A program made the position numbers and the translations under genes. A stretch of DNA of 64,000 bases from Paenibacillus sp. XY044 (GTDB taxonomy: Bacteria > Bacillota > Bacilli > Paenibacillales > Paenibacillaceae). How positions within the stretch are numbered: position 1 is the first letter of the stretch; every line of letters starts with the position of its first letter. The stretch lies in NCBI RefSeq assembly GCF_002257645.1, contig NZ_NQMO01000002.1, positions 248,001 to 312,000 on the forward strand. Direction: 5' to 3'. The notes beneath the pieces are model-generated. The model did no database searches. It was not told where the DNA came from and saw only the letters and a list, made by a program, of their open reading frames with translations. Shown one piece after another: positions 18,376 to 27,391 of the stretch.

Positions 18376-19077
18376 GTGTACAATTTGATGTGGGGTATTT
18401 TATTCGTACTTGTTAATTTTTCGCTGTACCTGCTGTGCTACCGTTTATTCGGCAAAAAGGGGCTCTACGCCTGGATCGGGGTCGCGACGGTGATCGCGAA
18501 CATTCAGGTAACGAAGACGATCGATATTTTCGGCATCGTTCTGACGCTGGGCAACACGATGTATGTCAGTCTGTATATGACCAGTGACCTGATCAACGAA
18601 AAATACGGCCGGAAAGAAGCGCAGAAGGCGGTGTGGTTCGGCTTTTTCACGCTGCTGATGACGACGCTGCTGATGCAGATGGCGCTGTTCTTTACGCCGG
18701 ACGAGAGCGACCTCGCGCAGGAATCGCTGCAAAACATCTTCGGCCTCATGCCGCGCCTGGCGCTGGGAAGCTTGGCGGCTTACTTCGTCAGCCAGTTCCT
18801 GGACGTGCGCCTGTATGCGTGGCTGAGGAAGCTGTTCGGCAAGCGGAACCAGTTCTGGATCCGCAACAACGGCAGCACGATGATCAGCTCGCTGGTGGAC
18901 ACGCTTATTTTCTGCACGATTGCATTTGCCGGACGTTACGAGCTGTCGGTCTGGATCGAGATTTTCCTGACGACATATCTGATCAAGTTCGTACTGACCG
19001 CAGTGGGGACCCCGTTTCTGTATATCGCCCGCGATTTCAAATTCAAGGACGAGGACGAGACCGAACGGGCGGCTTGA
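18376..19077 (+). CDS. Queuosine precursor transporter (YhhQ family)
   Basis: A 233-residue membrane protein with about six TM helices of the PF02592 (YhhQ/QPTR) family. Conserved segments are 'ANIQVTKTIDIFGIVLTLGNTMY', 'LINEKYGRKEAQKAVWFGF' and 'QFLDVRLYAWLRK'. It would import preQ0 or preQ1 for tRNA queuosine. The start is GTG at 18376, eight bases after GGAGG, within reach of the preQ1 riboswitch. Confidence 0.9.
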   Translation: MYNLMWGILFVLVNFSLYLLCYRLFGKKGLYAWIGVATVIANIQVTKTIDIFGIVLTLGNTMYVSLYMTSDLINEKYGRKEAQKAVWFGFFTLLMTTLLMQMALFFTPDESDLAQESLQNIFGLMPRLALGSLAAYFVSQFLDVRLYAWLRKLFGKRNQFWIRNNGSTMISSLVDTLIFCTIAFAGRYELSVWIEIFLTTYLIKFVLTAVGTPFLYIARDFKFKDEDETERAA

Positions 19078-19122
19078 CACAGCGCTGTGCAATATATAGA
19101 TAGGCCATACATGGTTGCAGCA

Positions 19123-19168
19123 CAAAAAACCGGAAGATCCATCTGTCGATGGTGTCTTCCGGTTTTTG
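19123..19168. terminator. Bidirectional terminator
   Basis: AAAAAACCGGAAGA / TCTTCCGGTTTTT stands between the convergent transporter and pepQ genes. Confidence 0.88.
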
Positions 19169-19183
19169 CCGTTTCATAGGGCA

Positions 19184-20275
19184 TTAGCCGCCGATAACCG
19201 TTAACTCTTTGGGATAAGAGGTCAGCACTTCGACGCCGCTGTCCGTGACGACGATATCGTCTTCGATCCGGACGCCGCCCAGTCCCGGCACGTAGATGCC
19301 CGGCTCAACGGTGAAGACCATTCCTGTCTGCGCGAGATCGGTATTGCCGCCGTGCACGGACGGATACTCATGGACATCCATGCCGAGGCCATGACCAAGA
19401 CGGTGCATAAAGTACTGGCCGTAGCCTGCGTCCTCGGTGACTTGGCGGGCCGCCTGGTCGATGGAAGCCAGCGTCGCGCCAGGTTTGATCGCCTGAATGC
19501 CCTGGAGGTTGGCTTCCAGCACGGTGTTGTAAATCTTCGTCAGCTCCGGCGAAATGTCGCCGACCGCAAACGTCCGGGTGATGTCGGAAGCATATCCGTT
19601 GGCGTAAACGCCCATATCAAACATGAGCAGGTCGCCGGACTGGATCTTGGTCTGACCTGGCGTGCCGTGAGGGAGGGCCGTCTTCGGTCCGGTGAGCACC
19701 ATCGTATCGAAGGAAGGGCCGTCCGCGCCGAGTTTCTTCATTAAATACTCGAGCTCGGCGACGATTTCGATTTCGGTCACACCGGGCTTCACGCGGGAGA
19801 GGCCCTGCCGCAGCACTTCTTCAATGAGGTAGATCGCGTGTTTCATGCGCTGGATTTCTTCCGGCGTCTTGCTGACGCGCATCGCGCGCAGCAGCGGACC
19901 GATATCGGCGTACTGCCCGGCACCGACCGACTGCTGCAGCTGCTCGTAACGCGCCACGCTGATCTGCTCCTTTTCGATGCCGAGCGTGCCGATCGTGTTC
20001 TTGAACTGCTGCCGGAGCAGGTCGTACGGATTGTCCGTGTCGGCATGCGTGATGATGTTTTTCACCGAAGATGCGGCCTGGGCGGCCTCGGCATCGAGGG
20101 CGGGCACGATCAGGAGCGGCTGCTCGCCGCGGGTCAGCAGCAGGCCGAGAAACCGTTCATGCGGATTGCTGGCAAAGCCCGTCAGGTAGTAAACATGCTT
20201 GGGGTCGGTAACGAGGAGGCTGTCGAGGCCTGGCTCGTTCATGGCCTTTTCCAAGGCGGTGATTCGGTTGCTCAT
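19184..20275 (-). CDS. pepQ: Xaa-Pro dipeptidase, M24 family
   Basis: A 363-residue 'pita-bread' metallopeptidase. Ligands are visible in order: Asp in 'LMFDMGVYANGYASDITRTF', His in 'MHRLGHGLGMDVHEYP', Glu in 'FTVEPGIYVPG' and Glu in 'VRIEDDIVV'. The N-terminal creatinase-like domain is complete. It removes N-terminal residues before proline in the cytosol. Single gene. Confidence 0.92.
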   Translation of the reverse strand: MSNRITALEKAMNEPGLDSLLVTDPKHVYYLTGFASNPHERFLGLLLTRGEQPLLIVPALDAEAAQAASSVKNIITHADTDNPYDLLRQQFKNTIGTLGIEKEQISVARYEQLQQSVGAGQYADIGPLLRAMRVSKTPEEIQRMKHAIYLIEEVLRQGLSRVKPGVTEIEIVAELEYLMKKLGADGPSFDTMVLTGPKTALPHGTPGQTKIQSGDLLMFDMGVYANGYASDITRTFAVGDISPELTKIYNTVLEANLQGIQAIKPGATLASIDQAARQVTEDAGYGQYFMHRLGHGLGMDVHEYPSVHGGNTDLAQTGMVFTVEPGIYVPGLGGVRIEDDIVVTDSGVEVLTSYPKELTVIGG

Positions 20276-20430
20276 GGTCTTTCATCCTTTCTTATGTAGA
20301 GAAGCCGATGGACAGGCAGTGATCGTGAATGATGTGCGATTGCTGGATTACTCCATTGTTCGATGATCGAACTGCCCGATCCAGGCTCCCCGAGTCATTT
20401 CATTCTTATTAGTGGAGAGGCATTGCCATT

Positions 20431-21162
20431 CTAGCGGTGGCTTTGAATGATCTCCCGGATACGTTCGTTCGGAGATTTATCATACAAGCCGCCGTGGTAG
20501 CAGAACACCCGGTCCAGCGGCAGATCGGCCAGCTTGCCCATGCTTTCGATAGCCTGCGCCATATTCGGCGTAAAACCGGGTGCCGGTCCCTGCAGCTCGC
20601 CCTCGTGAATGGTCAGCTCGTCGGCTGCGAGCAGCAGCTTTTCCTTCGGAAGGTACAGACAAATATGCCCTGGTGTATGCCCTGGCGTATGGATGACTTG
20701 AATGCCGCCGTGCAGCTCCAGATGATCCCCGTCATGCAGCACCCGGCTGATGGAGATGGAGGAACGCTCATCGAGTACATGCTGCACCACCTCCCGGGCC
20801 GCTTCGGGCATTTGGGCGAGACGCTCCGGCGTGACCTTGATCAGCGGCTCTTGCCCGGTGATGACGGGAATATCGTCTTCGTGGGCCCAGACCTCCATGC
20901 CGGGGTTGGCTTCAAGCATCCGGGACACGTTGCCGATATGGTCGATGTCTTGGTGCGTAAGGATGACACGCTTAATATCGTCCAGGGTGAGCCCTGCTTC
21001 GGCGATCGCCTTCTGGACTTGGTCGAACTGGCCGACATTGCCGGTATCGACGAGCGTGGCTCCGGTTTCGTCCCACAGCAGGACCGGCTGGTAGCCGGGC
21101 TGCTCAGCCGTCGGCTGGGCAAACAGCTCAATGGAAACAATTTGATGTCCGATTTGCATCAT
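20431..21162 (-). CDS. Metallo-beta-lactamase-fold hydrolase
   Basis: 243 residues with the metal motif in the variant form HQDIDH ('VILTHQDIDHIGNVSRM'; the canonical form is HxHxDH, here HxDxDH). 'HTPGHTPGHICLYLP' and 'CYHGGLYD' supply further ligands. It is likely a lactonase or thioesterase-like hydrolase; the substrate is unknown. Single gene. The intergenic space to the divergent SDR (21163-21483) holds both promoters and a GC-rich hairpin at about 21259-21288. Confidence 0.85.
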   Translation of the reverse strand: MMQIGHQIVSIELFAQPTAEQPGYQPVLLWDETGATLVDTGNVGQFDQVQKAIAEAGLTLDDIKRVILTHQDIDHIGNVSRMLEANPGMEVWAHEDDIPVITGQEPLIKVTPERLAQMPEAAREVVQHVLDERSSISISRVLHDGDHLELHGGIQVIHTPGHTPGHICLYLPKEKLLLAADELTIHEGELQGPAPGFTPNMAQAIESMGKLADLPLDRVFCYHGGLYDKSPNERIREIIQSHR

Positions 21163-21483
21163 TTTCCGGATAACTCCGGTACACCTCCTATGTTCGTTTT
21201 GAATGTAAAAGCATCAGTTGCTTCTATTATAAACCTCTCATTTGCAAAAGAAAAAGCAACCCCCCGGAAGTACCTCGGGCCGGGGTGCTGTAAATGCTAT
21301 CCGTTTTGGCACGGGCTTGAAGGATACCATTCACTCGAGCTTGCGGGAAAGCCATCCTTTGTTGCGGTGCCCACGCAGTAAGAGGAGGGGGAGAATATCT
21401 GTAGAACGATCTACGTTTTCCCTTGCCTCTGTGCTAGAATTTTAGAAAAAGCAGTACGCGTAAAGGGAGGGATCAGAGTTAGC
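21163..21483. other. Divergent intergenic region with GC-rich hairpin
   Basis: Between the divergent MBL and SDR genes. A hairpin ACCCC-CCGG...CCGG-GGGT at about 21259-21288 is followed by a T-rich run when read on the minus strand, that is, ahead of the MBL gene. No leader peptide or known riboswitch was recognised. Confidence 0.5.
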
Positions 21484-22329
21484 ATGGAGCAAAAAACGGT
21501 GATCGTGACCGGAGCCAACTCCGGCATGGGGCTTGCGACGACAGTCGAGCTGGCGAAGCAGGGAGCGCGCGTCGTTATGGTGTGCCGGAGCGAGTCACGC
21601 GGCCAGGCTGCGCTGCAGGAGGCCATCCGCCGGAGCGGCTCGGAGGCGATTGAGCTGATGCTGTGCGATTTGGGAGATCTGGCGAGCATCCGCCGGTTTG
21701 CCGAAGCGTTCAAGGCGCGCTATCCGGCGCTGGATGTGCTGGTCAACAATGCGGGCGTAGTCATGCTGAAAAGGCAGCTAACCCGGGACGGTTTCGAAAT
21801 GGACCTCGGCGTGAACCATCTAGGCCACTTCCTGCTGACCAACCTGCTGCTGGACCGGCTGACCGCGGCGGAGCAGGGAAGAATCGTGGTCGTGGCTTCG
21901 GGCGCTTACAAGGCTGGCAGCATTCATTTCGACGATCCGTTTTTGTCGCGCCGCTTTAACCCGATCAAAGCGTACGCCCAGTCCAAGCTCGCGAACATTT
22001 TGTTCACGGTAGAGCTGGCCGAGCGGCTGAAGGACACCCGGGTCACGGTGAACTGCGTCCATCCCGGCGCCGTTGCAACGCAGATCGGGGTGAACCGCGA
22101 TACAGGCTTTGGGAAGCGGGCGCTGGCCGCAATGAAGCCGGTATTCTTGACGCCGGAGCAGGGGGCGGACACCGCCATTTACCTGGCGGCCTCGCCGGAG
22201 GTTGCAGGGGTGAGCGGGAAATATTTTTACCGGAAGAAGCAGCAGGCTCTGAAACCCAAAGCAGCCGACCGTGAGAGCGCAGAACGCCTGTGGGCATGGA
22301 GCGAGCAGATGGTGGGACTGGACGGATGA
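21484..22329 (+). CDS. Short-chain dehydrogenase/reductase
   Basis: A 281-residue classical SDR close to retinol-dehydrogenase-like members. The cofactor motif 'VTGANSGMGLATTVELAKQGARVVM' (NADPH-type basic residues follow), 'VNNAG', Ser in 'VVVASGAYK' and the catalytic 'AYAQSKLAN' are present. The substrate is unknown. The ATG has GGGAGG upstream. Confidence 0.9.
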   Translation: MEQKTVIVTGANSGMGLATTVELAKQGARVVMVCRSESRGQAALQEAIRRSGSEAIELMLCDLGDLASIRRFAEAFKARYPALDVLVNNAGVVMLKRQLTRDGFEMDLGVNHLGHFLLTNLLLDRLTAAEQGRIVVVASGAYKAGSIHFDDPFLSRRFNPIKAYAQSKLANILFTVELAERLKDTRVTVNCVHPGAVATQIGVNRDTGFGKRALAAMKPVFLTPEQGADTAIYLAASPEVAGVSGKYFYRKKQQALKPKAADRESAERLWAWSEQMVGLDG

Positions 22330-22474
22330 ACGCGGCGTAACAACAGCAGAAAAAGCGGTGCATAAATCAGTGAACAAATCAGCCTAAAGCTTCCTATAGC
22401 GCAGATTCCCGGATTATTTTACAATAGAAAATAACATGGATTCGTAGACAAGCGGTAGGAGGCTGAACAGGCAA

Positions 22475-22981
22475 ATGACGACGCAACAACATTACATCAT
22501 TGAAGACGCCGCGCTGGAAGATTTGCAGGCGGTGGTCGAAATTTACAACACGACGGTGGCGGGAAGAACGGTGACCGCGGATCTGGAGCCCGTGACGGTG
22601 GAGAGCCGGCTGGCCTGGTTCCATGAACATAACAGCCATCACCGTCCGCTGTGGGTTATGCGTTCCGAAGGGAAGGTCGTGGCCTGGTTTAGCTTCCAGT
22701 CTTTTTATGGGCGGGCAGCCTATAATGCAACAGCGGAGATCAGCGTTTATGTGGCGGAAGAGTGCCGCGGGGCGGGCGTCGGCCGGATTTTACTGGAAAA
22801 GGCGCTGGCCGAAGCTCCGCGCTTCGGACTGAACCGGCTGGTGGGCTTTGTGTTCGGGCATAACGTACCGAGCCTGAAGCTGCTGCGCCGCTATGGCTTT
22901 GAGGACTGGGGCGTGCTGCCGGGCGTGGCCGAACTGGATGGCGTGGAACGGGATTTGGTCATTGTCGGCCGCAAAGTATAG
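22475..22981 (+). CDS. GNAT acetyltransferase, phosphinothricin-acetyltransferase-like
   Basis: 168 residues. '[26 protein letters not shown]', '[27 protein letters not shown]' and '[22 protein letters not shown]' follow the PAT/Bar/YncA pattern (methionine sulfone, sulfoximine or phosphinothricin acetylation). The substrate is inferred only from family. Confidence 0.85.
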   Translation: MTTQQHYIIEDAALEDLQAVVEIYNTTVAGRTVTADLEPVTVESRLAWFHEHNSHHRPLWVMRSEGKVVAWFSFQSFYGRAAYNATAEISVYVAEECRGAGVGRILLEKALAEAPRFGLNRLVGFVFGHNVPSLKLLRRYGFEDWGVLPGVAELDGVERDLVIVGRKV

Positions 22982-23031
22982 TAAGCCCGAAGGCAACGAC
23001 GACTGATGGCTACGATAGAGGTGGAAACAAC

Positions 23032-23065
23032 GAAAAGGCGCTCTGCATGCAGCAGGCGCCTTTTC
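23032..23065. terminator. Bidirectional terminator
   Basis: GAAAAGGCGC / GCGCCTTTTC lies between the convergent GNAT and HxlR genes. Confidence 0.85.
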
Positions 23066-23102
23066 ATTGTAGTGATGAGGGCGTTGATTCAATCCGTACG
23101 TA

Positions 23103-23486
23103 TTAAAGGTCTTCGTCGCAAGCAGTCTTCTCTTCACAGCACTTGGCGGCTGCGGCGGGCGTGGAGTCCGCATCGTCAATCGTGACCCATTGCTCGGACC
23201 AGAGCTCGATTCCACGGATGACCGGTTCGAGGGCCATGCCCTTCTCGGTCAGGGAATATTCGATTCGCACCGGCGTTTCCGGAAATACTTCTCTCCGGAC
23301 GACACCGTCCTGCTCTAAATCCTTGAGCCGCTCCGATAACAACCGGCCGCTGATCGGCAGGGAGGTTTCAATCGTGCAAAAACGCTTCGGGCCGCTCAGC
23401 AGCTGATGGATGATCAGGCTGGTCCAGCGCCGGTTGATAATTTCCATCCCTTTTTCCAATTTGGGGCACAAAGGACTTGATTGCAT
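23103..23486 (-). CDS. HxlR-family transcriptional regulator
   Basis: A 127-residue winged-helix regulator. It has the conserved N-terminal Cys in 'LCPKLEKGMEIINRRWTSLIIHQLL', the recognition helix region 'ISGRLLSERLKDLEQDGVVRRE' and the wing 'VRIEYSLTEKG'. Its C-terminus adds a short Cys-containing tail (AKCCEEKTAC), possibly redox- or metal-sensing. The target is unknown. Confidence 0.88.
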   Translation of the reverse strand: MQSSPLCPKLEKGMEIINRRWTSLIIHQLLSGPKRFCTIETSLPISGRLLSERLKDLEQDGVVRREVFPETPVRIEYSLTEKGMALEPVIRGIELWSEQWVTIDDADSTPAAAAKCCEEKTACDEDL

Positions 23487-23636
23487 GCTTCTTCACCTCG
23501 TTTATGATTTCCATTATATCGTAAATGCCGCTTTAAATATATACGGTTTGAAATGTTCTTTACATCCGGTGTTACCTGCTGGCATACTATATAAAATGGA
23601 ATTTTTTCCATACATACATAATGGGGAGGTAAACTG

Positions 23637-25208
23637 ATGAAGAAGCGTTTCAAATGGGGATTGGCGCTCGGACTGGCCATCATGCTGGTTGTGCTGGCAG
23701 GCTGTCAGGCCGTTGGCGGCCTAGACGTCAACAAGGCGGTGCTCAGTACACTGGATGTCAAATCGTCCGAATCGAAGTCCTCGGTGTCGCTTGAACTGGT
23801 GCCTGCGGATCGCGGCCTGACGGCAGAGGATAAGCAGATGATCGACCTGATCAATTCCATCTCGCTCACGATTGACTCGGCTCGTACGCAGGATCCAAAT
23901 ACCGGATCCGTTGAAGGCGCCGTGAAGGTTAACGGCAAACAGATTCCGTTCCATCTGTCCGTAGATAAGGACAACCTGGCCTTGTCTCTTGAGGGCATGA
24001 CCCAGCCTGTCGTGATTCCACTGAATGGTGCGCCCGGCATGGAAGGGCTGACGATGACCGGACTTCAAATGTCCAACGAAAGTGCATTGAAAATGGTGAA
24101 GGATGTCGGCGGATTCCTGATCAAGCACGCTCCGAACCCATCCTCGATCGCGCTGTCCTCTGTGACCGATAAGGTGAACGGCGAATCGCTGTCGCTGCAG
24201 AAACTGCACATCGACATTCGCGGGGATGAGCTGGCGGGCCTGGTCAAAGGCTTCCTGACCAGCGTATCCCAGGACAAAGAAGGATTGAAAGAAATGATCG
24301 CGGCCGTCTACGACGTCTACTATCCGATCTTCGAATCGGCGTTTAGCCAATCCGGTGAAGACATAGACGATATGGCAGCAGCGTTTGGCACACCGGAAAG
24401 CGTGCTGAAGGATAAGGATGCGGCAGTGACTTATTTAACCGATGAAGCGCTGAAGGCGCTGAACGAGTTCCTGCCTCAGTATGACGACACCGTCAAAGAA
24501 TTGACGGCCGATCCGGATCTGTCCGTGCTGCTTGGCAAGGATACCGTGCTTTCCCTGGACTTCTTCCTGGACAGCAAGCTGCAGATCCGCAAGCAAAACA
24601 TGGACCTGACGATCCAAATTCCGCAGGGTGAAGGCGTGCCTGTGAAGCAGGTGAAGGTTCACTCGCAGTCAGAAACATGGAACGTTAATCAGCCGGTGAC
24701 CGTGAACAAGGTCGACACGTCCAAAGGCGTGTGGGAACCAAGCTTTATCGGCGTGACACCAGGCGAAGTGATCCGTCATCTCGATGCGAAATCCGACCTG
24801 TACCGTCTGCTGACGGAAGATGCAAAGATTACGCAAAAACAGATTTCGCTGACAACACGCCAGGATGCTGAAGACGATGATGACTACTGGTACTACCCGG
24901 AAGCCATTATCGTGAACAACACGACGATGGTGCCGATCAAATACGTGGCAGATCAGCTGGATGCCCAGCTGAAATGGAATGGGGCCACGAAGCAGCTGAC
25001 GCTGGTCGAAGACCTTAAGGGCACCCAGATCGTGATCAAGGAAGGCTCCAAGCAAGCCACGATCGACGGCAAAACCGTTACCTTGACCCAGCCGGTGATC
25101 AATCGCGACGGCTCGCTGTATGTGCCGCTGCGTTTTGTGGCCGACGCCTTCGGCACGAAGGTGAACTGGGACAAGAGTGAGCAACTGGTGACGATTGAGC
25201 GGGAATAG
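23637..25208 (+). CDS. Lipoprotein with copper-amine-oxidase N-terminal domain
   Basis: A 523-residue surface lipoprotein. The signal peptide ends in lipobox LAGC (Cys about residue 23). A large central region of unknown fold follows. The last about 110 residues are a Cu-amine-oxidase-N type domain ('PEAIIVNNTTMVPIKYVADQLDAQLKW', 'YVPLRFVADAFGTKVNWDKS'), common on Paenibacillus wall proteins as a binding module. No amine oxidase catalytic domain is present. A terminator follows. Confidence 0.85.
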   Translation: MKKRFKWGLALGLAIMLVVLAGCQAVGGLDVNKAVLSTLDVKSSESKSSVSLELVPADRGLTAEDKQMIDLINSISLTIDSARTQDPNTGSVEGAVKVNGKQIPFHLSVDKDNLALSLEGMTQPVVIPLNGAPGMEGLTMTGLQMSNESALKMVKDVGGFLIKHAPNPSSIALSSVTDKVNGESLSLQKLHIDIRGDELAGLVKGFLTSVSQDKEGLKEMIAAVYDVYYPIFESAFSQSGEDIDDMAAAFGTPESVLKDKDAAVTYLTDEALKALNEFLPQYDDTVKELTADPDLSVLLGKDTVLSLDFFLDSKLQIRKQNMDLTIQIPQGEGVPVKQVKVHSQSETWNVNQPVTVNKVDTSKGVWEPSFIGVTPGEVIRHLDAKSDLYRLLTEDAKITQKQISLTTRQDAEDDDDYWYYPEAIIVNNTTMVPIKYVADQLDAQLKWNGATKQLTLVEDLKGTQIVIKEGSKQATIDGKTVTLTQPVINRDGSLYVPLRFVADAFGTKVNWDKSEQLVTIERE

Positions 25209-25277
25209 GAAGCATTGAGAGTTTGAAAGCTGGAGAGCTTGAAAAACTCGAATGAAGAATGCATGAGGAAGAACTGG

Positions 25278-25303
25278 AGGCAGCCCTGAGGGGCTGCCTT
25301 TTT
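25278..25303 (+). terminator. Terminator at the core/accessory boundary
   Basis: AGGCAGCCC / GGGCTGCCTTTTT. Confidence 0.85.
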
Positions 25304-25334
25304 AGTTGGGATAAGGGACATAGGAGCGAGTTGA

Positions 25335-25559
25335 CTATCGAAAACCAAACAGCAAGCGGGAATGGGTAAGCCCATCATGGGACATACCCTGAGGTATTCT
25401 TTCGCCATGCATTTACGCAAAGCAGGCACCGATCCTCAGTACATTCAAGAATTATTAGGGCGTGAAAGCTCCAAAACAACGGAAATCTACACCTAATGTT
25501 AGTATCAAAGACATCCGCCGTATACAGAGTCCGCTGGATCGATTATTGGATTGAATAAT
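25335..25559 (+). pseudogene. Tyrosine recombinase, C-terminal remnant
   Basis: Read from about 25335, the sequence encodes 'GHTLRYSFAMHLRKAGTDP' (HxLR box with Arg), then 'QYIQELLGRESSKTTEIYT', which holds the second box (LG[R/H], normally His) and the Tyr nucleophile. Right after the tyrosine a frameshift occurs (stop at 25494). The C-terminal tail continues in another frame as 'VSIKDIRRIQSPLDRLLD'. Everything N-terminal of the HxLR box is missing, and the family's conserved LGH His is Arg here. It is therefore a dead remnant of a Xer/IntI-type recombinase. Its position at the head of the cassette-like array is significant. Confidence 0.88.
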
Positions 25560-25702
25560 ATGGAAATTTCGCATACCATGGGAGATACAAATGTAATACG
25601 AATATCGCATAATCGGTGGGGAAGAAAGAGTATGCGACATTCGTAGAATGGGAGTTAGGTGAAATTGCTGTAATAGTACATAAAAGAAAGGAATAAAAGA
25701 CA

Positions 25703-26308
25703 ATGAATAAATCTGCGTTCACAATTGCTGTAAGTGGACCATCTGGTTCAGGTAAGAGTACCTTAACAAAGCAATTAAGAGATAAACTTGTCGATGCAAT
25801 ATCATTCCACTTTGATGACTATGATTCAACTAATAAATATCCAGATAATTTTTTGGAATGGTTGGAGAAAGGTGCCGACCCTAAATTAGTTCAAAATCCA
25901 AATTTTAATAGAGACTTATATGAGTTGGTTCAGGGAAGGTCGATAAAACTACCTAACAATCAAATGGTAAAATCAGAAAAATACATTATAGTTGAAGAAC
26001 CTTTCGGTAGAGGTCGGGAAGGAATGGCCGAATTAATTGATTTTGTAGTCTGTATTGATATTCCATTAGAAGTAGCACTAGCTCGTAGAATTTTAAGAGG
26101 GATACAAAAAGCCGAAAGTACTCCAAGTGAAACTTTAAAGAACTTCGAAGAATATTTGTCTCAATATCTTATAGTAGTGAGAAATTTATACCAAACTATA
26201 AATTCAAATGTCATGGCCGAATGTGATTTAGTTGTATCTGGCCTCGAATCAATTGATGTAATTACGGACAAAATAATAATAGAGCTTGAGAAACGAAATG
26301 TTAAGTAA
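25703..26308 (+). CDS. Uridine-kinase-like P-loop kinase
   Basis: A 201-residue P-loop protein. Walker A is 'AVSGPSGSGKSTLTKQL', the Asp pair is in 'FHFDDYDSTN', and the lid-like Arg-rich segment is 'RRILRGIQKAES'. It resembles uridine kinase/PRK-type small-molecule kinases; the substrate is unknown. AAGAAAGGAA precedes the ATG. Its stop codon TAA lies inside the left core (GTAAC) of the following repeat, as in many integron cassettes. First gene of the array; AT-rich relative to the core. Confidence 0.8.
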   Translation: MNKSAFTIAVSGPSGSGKSTLTKQLRDKLVDAISFHFDDYDSTNKYPDNFLEWLEKGADPKLVQNPNFNRDLYELVQGRSIKLPNNQMVKSEKYIIVEEPFGRGREGMAELIDFVVCIDIPLEVALARRILRGIQKAESTPSETLKNFEEYLSQYLIVVRNLYQTINSNVMAECDLVVSGLESIDVITDKIIIELEKRNVK

Positions 26309-26500
26309 CTCAAAGACGCTGCGGATCAGCTGAAGCCGATCCTTGGTCTGGCAGGAGTTATCCGAAGTGGTTTGGAAAAAGCAATTGGCAGCCATCAGGG
26401 AGGTGCAAGCAGCCGGACACACCTACACCACCTAACTGTATAGCGGCCGCGCCTCCGGAGCCTTAAAATGGTGGCGTCGTGAATACAGGAACGTTATGTG
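26303..26500 (+). repeat. attC-like element E1
   Basis: Left core GTAAC (26305) followed by GACGCTGCGG. The inner stem CACCACCTAA / TTAAAATGGTGG encloses AGCGGCCGC. Right arm GTCGTGAATAC, then right core GTTATGTG at 26493. The internal motif CCTTGGTCTGGC is shared with other copies. Confidence 0.75.
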
Positions 26501-26540
26501 AAATTCCTTGAAGAACGATAAAAAAGGAGGATCTATTTTC

Positions 26541-27155
26541 ATGTCTTGGGAACAAGCTTTAAAGACATTTTATAAACTCTACTCAGAATCTAATCTAGCA
26601 AATGAATGGATTATTGTCGGATCAGTTGGATCTGTAATGCAGAAGGCAATAATGAATCCAAATGATTTAGATATATATGTTCAGAACATTGATGATGTTA
26701 AAGAATTGGCTCAACTACTGAATGAATTCAACTTAACGACTAAATCTAATTTTTCTTATTTTGATGTAGACTGGCTTTCCTCTAATGAGGAACCATACTT
26801 TACTCAAACTTTTCCATCTGGATTTACTTGGACTAAAGGTAAATGGAAGATTCATGATTTTACTGTGGAAGTGGTACAAATATCAAATTCAGCTGGAATA
26901 CCCGATTCGATTAAAGGTGAAGGGATATGGGAAGGCGGTAAATATATTTGGGAATTAAAGAAGTATGTTGAATTTGAAAACTATGAAATACCAGTAGTTC
27001 CTCTTGAGATTCAATTGGAATCAAACATTAGAAGAAATAGACAAGATCGAACTGATGCAATTTTGAATGCATTAATAACAAATGGTTATGACAAAGAATT
27101 ATTGGGAAAAGCATTATCAAATACAAATAGAGAAAAGTTTAAAGAATTGTTATAG
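26541..27155 (+). CDS. Nucleotidyltransferase-fold protein
   Basis: 204 residues. 'WIIVGSVGSVMQKAIMNPNDLDIYV' gives the GSx10-13DxD signature of pol-beta-type nucleotidyltransferases (MNT/aminoglycoside-nucleotidyltransferase superfamily). The C-terminal 'LEIQLESNIRRNRQDRTDAIL' is typical of the same fold. The third acidic residue is probably in 'DFTVEVVQI'. The start is ATG 26541, ten bases after AAGGAGG. Possible roles are antibiotic modification or an antitoxin/toxin-like AMPylator; neither can be decided. Confidence 0.75.
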   Translation: MSWEQALKTFYKLYSESNLANEWIIVGSVGSVMQKAIMNPNDLDIYVQNIDDVKELAQLLNEFNLTTKSNFSYFDVDWLSSNEEPYFTQTFPSGFTWTKGKWKIHDFTVEVVQISNSAGIPDSIKGEGIWEGGKYIWELKKYVEFENYEIPVVPLEIQLESNIRRNRQDRTDAILNALITNGYDKELLGKALSNTNREKFKELL

Positions 27156-27181
27156 CAATTCGAGGAAGTCAAGGAACTTCA

Positions 27182-27349
27182 CATAACACAATATTTACGC
27201 AGCAGGTCGGCTGTCACCGTTCCTTGGTTCGCCCGAGGAATTGCGAGGAAGCTGAATCAGGCGGACAACCCTGAGAACCTAATCGCGTCGCGGCCGCCCC
27301 CCGTTGGGGGCTCAAGGTTCTTGGGTTCGTAGATACAACAACATTATCG
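27182..27349 (+). repeat. attC-like element E2
   Basis: Left CATAAC with TATTTACGC; inner stem GAGAACCTAA / CTCAAGGTTCTTGG; right arm CGTAGATA pairs with TATTTACG on the left. The right core is degenerate, ATTATCGG (27343). Confidence 0.8.
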
Positions 27350-27391
27350 GAAATCAGTGCATGGATTAAAAAATAAAAGTAGGTGAGTTCA

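Noticed and set aside
21360..21390. T-box-like string on the minus strand ahead of the MBL gene
   Set aside because: CGTGGGCACCGC only loosely resembles the T-box core; no specifier loop or convincing antiterminator, and the gene is not an amino-acid gene.
152..25200. Many long opposite-strand ORFs in the GC-rich core (for example 10779-11705, 13355-14746, 15077-16564 on the minus strand)
   Set aside because: They mirror well-supported genes and give Arg/His/Gln-rich, family-less proteins: shadow frames.
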